A stretch of 64,000 nt of DNA, from assembly GCA_022578605.1 (NCBI GenBank), contig MU394070.1, positions 248,001 through 312,000 on the forward strand, given 5' to 3'. The notes beneath the pieces were generated by a model that did not search any database, was not told the DNA's origin, and saw only the letters and a list, made by a program, of their open reading frames with translations. This document shows, in pieces, positions 57,736 to 64,000 of the stretch (positions are counted from its first letter, which is position 1; every line of letters begins with the position of its first letter). The translations under genes were made by a program, and so were the position numbers. The DNA is from Camillea tinctor (taxonomy: Eukaryota > Ascomycota > Sordariomycetes > Xylariales > Xylariaceae).

Positions 57736-60202
57736 GATTGCAGCTGTTGACGGGATCTAGTTAGCCATATCACGTTAGTCATGTCATTTCAAATCAAAGC
57801 ATTTCGAGATTCACGTCAGGGAATCAACGACGAGATAGGTATCAGGTACAGCGTAGCAAACGGAGGATCAGAGGGTCAGAGGGCCAGAATGAATGTCATT
57901 TTGTAGTTGATTTGTAGTGTATTGATAGCTATAGAATTTGGGGAGGGCATAGGTCACAACGAGCAGTGCAATTTTTGGAATTGAGGGCAGTGTGGAGAGG
58001 TAGAGTAGTCACAGGCAAGACTCTCAGAACGAATTTTCTTACCTATATGCAGGATGCAAGTCGAATTGGTAAAGACGCTGGTCAGAATTATGGTGTATAA
58101 ACTGCGAAAGTTAGTGGTTCTGTCTTGAAACGAGAGAAGGGTGTAGTGAACTGATGACGAGGTCTCAGCAAAGGTGAGGGAAGTTAGGAAGATCGGAAGA
58201 TCTTCTTATCTGCCAGCAAACCGACACCTCTAAGAGGCAACTCGTGATGCTAAATGAGGCTCCAGGACCCGAATTTGGCGATTTCGAGGCGCGACAGCGA
58301 GGTATCGTGAGAATGAGGGTCTGAGAGTAGGAAATCACTTACGCTGAGTTCTCCAGTATCTTTTTTGTCTCTTAAAGAGTAAATATCACGGGAATACTTG
58401 CTAGTTGATTAATTCCAAGGACGTGGAATCGGAAGCATCTAGTGATGGTGGTGTTGTAAAAGAGATGGAGGAGAGTGAGTGAGAGTGGGAGAAGAGGAAT
58501 TGTTTTGTGCACAGCACCTGGGAGAGAGTGCCATGGTGTCGACTGGCGGTAGGAGGGGTGATGAAGGTGTTGAATGGTGATAAGAGGTATATGGTAGCTA
58601 CCGAATGTTTGGCAGCTATCGTACCAAGTGTTGAATGGTTTATACGACCGTTTCCCGGTCTACTTAAGGGACACTATGAGTTTTTAAGGTCGTATATCCA
58701 ATCAGGGCTTGCCATAGGGAGTGTATTTCATCCTCAGGGGGGCTGTGGTACCAGGGGAGAATAGGGGAGAATTGGAACAATGTATTGAATGCAATTGCCG
58801 ATTCTTAGTTTCGAGTTGTATGCCATATTAGGAAGCAAACATGTCAAGCTATGGAGAGGTGAGTCATGTAAGAGTCGAGGAATAATCGGTTGACCTGGTG
58901 AAGTGCATTTGGGCCCTGACAGACGTGGACGATGTGACAACCAAATGGTTGTGTTGTCTAGTACACCATCCTTTAGTGTGTCTCTCACTATCCCCCAGTT
59001 AATCGTTATCCCTTATATTAAGCCGAACTAATCAAAAGTGCCGAAAGTAGTGATGGTAGGAACATGATCTAGAACCTCTTGCCAAAGGAAAAATATAGGA
59101 GACGAGATATGACCAATTGCATGTGAGAAGGCTCTTGATTTGGACATCCCTGCTTTGGGGTGTGCTACTTATATATATAATTGGGTCGTGATTTAGACTA
59201 GAGTAAGTTAATTGTGAAGAGAGCATTGTATTGAATACGTCTTGGGGAATCTTGTAGCATAAACTGGCCTCAGCTTCATCTGTCCATGGCCATTATCTAC
59301 AACGAAGGCAGTAGCTAGATACTCCTCCAAGCTTATACCATAATGTAATCAAACAATGACATTGGAGAATGACAGATAGACATGATAGTATCCATAGCTT
59401 AATCTTAGATAAGTTGGGGAAAAAAGGAGTATCTTGCTAAATACGTATGAACGGATGAAATACACACATTGACAACTAAGGTAACTTGGTATCGACAGCA
59501 ACAGGGCTTATGATTATCATATAAATGTTGAATTGAGGTTACGAGGTTGCTTAATTAGGTGAACATTTATCTCTGGATGATGGGAAAACCTATCCCTTAT
59601 CTACATATAGCTGCGGATACATCCTGTACCTGTACCTTGACAGATACCCTTTATCACCTATTTCAGCAATAAAATTGTATCCTCTCCTTGAACCAGCCTA
59701 TCAACAAGCTCAGCGCCGTAGTAGAGTATAAGAACATAATATCTTTCATACTTGGTAGCAATTGAACTATCACAAGGCTGACAGTGTAGAAGTAATAAGA
59801 GCAATGTTTTTGAAATATCAAACGCCATTTTATCGAATAACGAAACCCCCCTGGTTCTGTAAAAATACTAAGTTATATCATTAGACAACACACACCCTAT
59901 GCCATGAAACCTCTCGAGTCCAGCCCAGCCACCACTCTAACGTCAACCAATAATAAGAATAAATGTATTGCCTCGTACCTCGCCATACCAGAATGGATAA
60001 TCCTAATATAAACATATGCTAGGACTTTCCATTCTATAGAGTACGCATCATGATATCGTATAATAAACGAATCAGATGCACAGTGCCACTCGAACCACTT
60101 CACACGGTAATACCCCTTCAGGGGTAGCATATTATCGTGGAAAAGAGCAATACGCTTTCAGCACAGGACAATGTTCGCTGTGGGTGAAACTCATACCCCA
60201 TT
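57736..60202. other. Intergenic region
   Basis: About 2.5 kb between the start of the acidic-protein gene and the 3' end of ies2. The first 700 bp is a probable promoter/5' leader (purine-rich, CAGAGGGTCAGAGGGCCAGA at 57868-57887). No credible gene, tRNA or repeat seen in the rest. Confidence 0.5.
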
Positions 60203-61716
60203 CTAAGAGACTTCCTCGACCATTTTACCGCTCCGAAGGCCGCCTGGAACAAAGACCTTGCCGGCTGGCCCAGCAAGTAGTTCGTCGGGTACAGCAATCC
60301 GACTACCGTCTTTATTGCTAACCCATCGTACGAACACGGGGTTAGGCTTCTGAGAATCGGGATCGGGTGAACCATCAAGAGCAAGTTGGGACTTGCGATT
60401 CGTCTTGGGTGCTTGTTTCTTGAGAAGTTTGTTGATGGTTTCCATCTAGCAGTTTACAATAATTAGTAAATACTGTGCATAGATCCGAAAAGGCCTGAAA
60501 AGGCAAGTATTCTTCCCATAGCGATTAAGCCAGCCATACATACCTTTACTTCCTCATTGCGCTTCTCGCTGAGATTCCGCCTTCGCCGGGCCATCTCAGC
60601 ACGGCGCATAGATAATTCTTCTGCCGTAAAATGCTTCTTTGCTTGTACCTCTGCTTGCATATTAGTCTTCTATACTAGCTGATGGTGAACTCAATATTGG
60701 TGGTGATGCAATCGCGTACCGTCAGAGAGCTTCATGAGCGCATCTCCACCTTCTTCAAACCGAGCTCGCTGTCGTTTAGTCATCTTGGTGAGGTCAGGAG
60801 TCTCGGCCCGGCTGCCGTCGTCACTGCCAAGATCATCGTCTTCAGCTTGCTCGGGTTCCATCTCTTCGTCCTCTCCTTCGGCATCTTCATCGTCGCCTCC
60901 TCCAACCTTGACAGTATCCTGGATCTCATCCGCTTCACTTTCTAGTTCGCTCAGCTCTTCATCATCGTCACTGTCCTTAACCTGGGGGATTGCGGCTTTT
61001 GAAGCAGTAGAGGATTTGGCGGATGCCTTGGATTTGCTGGGAGTGTTCTTGGATGAAGGTTTTGAGACCTTGATAACGGGAGCTGGTGGCGGAATGGAAT
61101 CCATGTCCATGTCATCATCTTCGCCTTCGGCATCGTCTTCTCCCATATCGTCATCTTCGTCCCCCTCGGCGTCAAGGTCCATGGTATCGTCTACAACGAT
61201 TTCACCTTCAGCGTCATCATTGATATCACCCATATCATCATCCTCGCCCTCGGCATCTTCGTCGTCCTCATCCTCCTCATCCTCCTCTTCTTCTTCATCT
61301 TCCTCTTCCTCAATCCGGGCGGTCACATCCTCTTCCTCGTCATCGTCATCTTCACTAGTGTCGACAACGTAACTCTTTTTCTGGGACCGATTTCTCTTTC
61401 CCTCAATGATCTCACCACCTACAAAGTTCTCGCGACTCACAGGGCGACTGGATTGACCGCTGCGACTGGAAGTGGCCTGGCGGAGCTTGCTGGCAGGAAG
61501 CTTAACTGTCAAGTGAATATGCTGGTTAGAATCTGAGGGCTTAGGGGGAGGGCCGCGTTCTCCGGGTGTCGCGGCGCTCTTACCCTCGGATCGGCGTGAT
61601 GCCCTGGATGACATGATTTTGCCGGTGCGGCTGCTGATGTGATTGTCGCTGTCGACCATGTCAGTGATTGCGGTATTGGCCCTTTGGGCAGCAGCGCGCC
61701 GAGGACGAGAAGCCAT
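60203..61716 (-). CDS. ies2: INO80 chromatin-remodelling complex subunit Ies2 (PAPA-1 domain)
   Basis: Three exons, 61716-60720, 60650-60544 and 60445-60203, all in frame, give 448 aa. Ies2 activates the Ino80 ATPase in the nucleus. The N-terminus is basic (MASRPRRAAAQRANTAITDM) and includes IHLTVKLPASKLRQ, typical of fungal Ies2. Residues about 120-290 are a very acidic Asp/Glu tract with EDAEGEDDD repeats. The PAPA-1 block spans the exon joins: LTKMTKRQRARFEEG, DGEVQAKKHFTAEELSMRRA, EMARRRRNLSEKRNEEVK, and METINKLLKKQAPKTNRKSQ. The tail (VRWVSNKDGSRIAVPDELL, then KVFVPGG) lacks the zinc-finger HIT seen in animal INO80B, as usual for fungi. Introns are 69 and 98 bp. Confidence 0.92.
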
Positions 61717-62506
61717 TTTCTTGTTCTTGTTCTTGTCTTTTGTCTTTTGGACAAGATAGTAATGAAATATTGTTGGGTGGGACGATGGCTGATCTGATAA
61801 AGGGCTGATAGATAGTATGATGGGGGATTGATTTTGAATTTTTTTTCCCTTTATTTTTTTTTCTTTTTTGGTAGGTGGTGTGCTTGTGTTTGGTGCTTGG
61901 TGCTTAGGCTCAGACTCGGGCAGGGGAAGAAAGGGTGGAGGAGAGGTTCAAATAAGCTTGCGGCGTAAGAGAATTATAAGTTCAGCCGTGACACGTTGTC
62001 GCAGCAAACAATAGGTGAGGCAGATTGCCGTAGGCTAGATGCCCTAAGTAGGGGTGTTTGGGGTTTTTGCTGTGTTCCTGGATTGGGATTGGAGGAGGCT
62101 TGACCACTTGGGTTCAACAATGTAGTATGAGGCGACGCAACACAACGGGACCAAGGTAAGGCAAAGGAGCCACAAACACACAGGAGAGGAAAAGAGATGG
62201 AGAGAGGGGAAAGAAAGGGAGAGAGACTTGAGAGAGAGGAGAGAGATGGATGAATGGATGTTACAAGCAGCCAGCCCAACGACAAAGCCAACATACAAGC
62301 TTGCCCGTACCTCCGACCTTCGTTTTATCGACATCCATATCCATTCACACCCCCCCTCATTCATTCATTCAACCCTCCTATCCATCCAATCCATCTTCCA
62401 TCATATCGAAGACAGATCGATTGTCCACAATCACAACCAAAACCAAAACCACAGCCAATCTCATAGCTATTCTCATAACCAAACCCATCTACAACCTTCT
62501 CTCTCC

Positions 62507-62568
<62 letters not shown>

Positions 62569-63902
62569 TTCATCGCTCACTTTCCTTCTCTGTTTTTTCT
62601 TTTCTTTATATCATTTCATTTTCCTGGAAACATCCCACCACGGTTTGTTTCACTTGAACAAATCTAGGATTTCCAGAATTGGTAATATCTGCTATTTTAT
62701 TTCCCTTTGCGCATCGTGATGGTGCGAATATGGCATTTTGGAACGGTGACAGGGGAAAGAGAAGTGCGTATCCGGTGTGCAGCACGCTGACACTTACCAG
62801 ATATTAAAAATATAACACAGCTGACAGGTCAGACTTGTGTTACTGTGTTAATACAACCCGGCGCGTTGATCAGTCGGAAGCCGGACTCAGGTGTTGCAAG
62901 ATCAAGAAAAAAAAAGTCCTAGGTCTAGTAGGTTGAGACGCGCGTGCACGTTTCCAGTTTCCAGTTTCCAATGTTGCTGCTGCGGCTAATGGAATGATTG
63001 GTTGGTAGTCTTTCTTGCAAGCGTGTTCTTCTTTCTTTCTAATCTCTCTTATGGCTTAGGTGATGCTTGTCGTAATCCAAGAAAGAAAGGTAGATGAACC
63101 AATGGCTGGCCGGCTTGCAATGGGATGATGATGGTCTCTCGACGATGCTTTAAATGCTGATGAATGCCAATGGTTCTACGGTGAAGAGGTGAGATCTTCG
63201 GACGGTCGGCTCACTTCTGCACCCCAATCCCAGCGCTATAACTGTTCGATATAGAAGGAGTTAAGGGGCTCATAGACTAAACAGGCAATCGAGAATATAG
63301 TAGTCCAAATTATAATAAAATGCGACCTGTTAAACGTCGGATGTTCTCATGTATTAGTGATGGAAAGAAGGTAAATTCATGAGGAATTCAAGTCTTGGGG
63401 GCGCTTCTGACGGTGTCACGTGCATTTAGACATGGATAGGATATCCATTTAATATGTACCTATGTATCTATGTACCTATGTATCTATTCTTGGCATTCAA
63501 CATGTTGTTGAACTTACTCGAGTACTCCGTACTTACAGCTCGGTTGCTTCTGCTGAGGAAATGCCGAGGCAAGCTTCTTTAGGTACTCCATACTTACTTC
63601 TTACTAACCTTGTACCTTTTTTTTTTATCTCTTATCCAATCAACGCAGCAACCAATAAGTTCATCAACTAAACCAACTCTCTCTCTCTTCTCTATCTATT
63701 CGTTTATTATTCATCTGAACAATTACACCTAACCCAACTCTACTCTTCTACTTATTCATTTATCTAATTCTCTCTCTCTCTTATTTTAATCGTTGTTCTT
63801 CAGAATAGTATCGTAATAAATCAATTACTCTCCCTAAACATTCTTTTTTTTTTACTTCTACCTAACTTCGGGTAGGTAGAAGTGATAAACAACAAAGGTA
63901 TC
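61717..63902. other. Intergenic region with a (CT)n tract
   Basis: Divergent promoter region of ies2 (left) and the partial gene at the right edge. T/A tracts near 61838-61870, a GA-rich block 62190-62250, and a long (CT)n at 62511-62565. TGTACCTATGTATCTATGTA-like repeats at 63455-63485. TC-rich leader sequence precedes the final ATG. No other gene seen. Confidence 0.55.
62511..62565 (+). repeat. (CT)n microsatellite
   Basis: Uninterrupted CT repeat of about 27 units in the shared ies2 upstream region. Confidence 0.95.
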
Positions 63903-64000
63903 ATGGATGAATCCAAGATCCCAGCGTGGCAAAGAAGCCATTCTCGTACAGACCCCGATTCCAGCGAACCCTCAGTCGAACAGGCCCGAAAATTCCTAAG
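63903..64000 (+). CDS. N-terminal fragment, probable Pex14/Pex33-like peroxin
   Basis: Only 32 codons before the right edge: MDESKIPAWQRSHSRTDPDS then SEPSVEQARKFL. The I-P-A-W-Q start and the (E)QARKFL segment resemble the N-terminus of fungal Pex14/Pex33-type peroxisomal docking proteins, where the same segment precedes the conserved Pex14 helix bundle. The ATG follows a TC-rich leader of several hundred bases. The fragment is too short for certainty. Confidence 0.45.
   Translation, partial: MDESKIPAWQRSHSRTDPDSSEPSVEQARKFL

Overview
The window is nuclear DNA of a filamentous ascomycete (Pezizomycotina, probably a sordariomycete). The support is: short introns (about 45-275 bp) with GT...AG borders; fungal forms of Cox5, Mms22/Mus7, Ies2 and Gag1-clamp proteins; long intergenic regions with homopurine/homopyrimidine tracts; and a recurrent TAGGTACCTA-type palindrome between genes. 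The species cannot be named from the sequence. I rebuilt exon joins by hand and checked that they preserve frame, so most multi-exon coordinates are exact under the GT-AG model, though unsupported by transcripts.

Left part (1-24 kb), mostly conserved housekeeping genes: the 5' end of the glycogen branching enzyme (minus); a mitochondrial ClpX-type unfoldase (plus); cytochrome c oxidase subunit Cox5 (minus, three exons); a 57-residue single-pass membrane protein (minus, two exons) sharing a 0.4-kb divergent promoter region with the 2202-residue Mms22/Mus7 replication-repair protein (plus, five exons); a 1062-residue mitochondrial AAA ATPase (plus); and a C2H2 zinc-finger protein (plus). Three of these (ClpX, Cox5, AAA ATPase) are mitochondrial by presequence or family.

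Middle part (24-37 kb and 46-49 kb) looks accessory. Genes are sparse and relics are common. It holds a broken alpha/beta-hydrolase pseudogene, a one-finger zinc-finger ORF, a non-secreted V8/trypsin-like serine protease with an unexplained N-terminal region, an unrecognised 442-residue protein with two different internal repeat arrays, a MITE flanked by TA, two dispersed families resembling solo LTRs (three and two copies), and short tandem repeats. A 10-N assembly gap at 46.5 kb is flanked by two copies of the same sequence and is probably a false duplication.

Right part: a Gag1-clamp (DUF4050)-type protein and an unrecognised low-complexity protein (both minus). Next comes a complete but divergent beta-tubulin paralogue whose first three coding exons are only 12, 24 and 26 nt; it carries tyrosine at the position equivalent to 167 and converges on a secreted FAD-dependent oxidoreductase. 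Then follow an acidic nuclear-type repeat protein, the INO80 subunit Ies2 (minus, three exons), and at the right edge the first codons of a probable Pex14/Pex33-like peroxin (plus).

No operon-like organisation, RNA gene, CRISPR array or complete biosynthetic cluster was seen. The best candidates for something undescribed are the protease with its unexplained N-terminal region, the double-repeat protein beside it, and the beta-tubulin/oxidoreductase pair.
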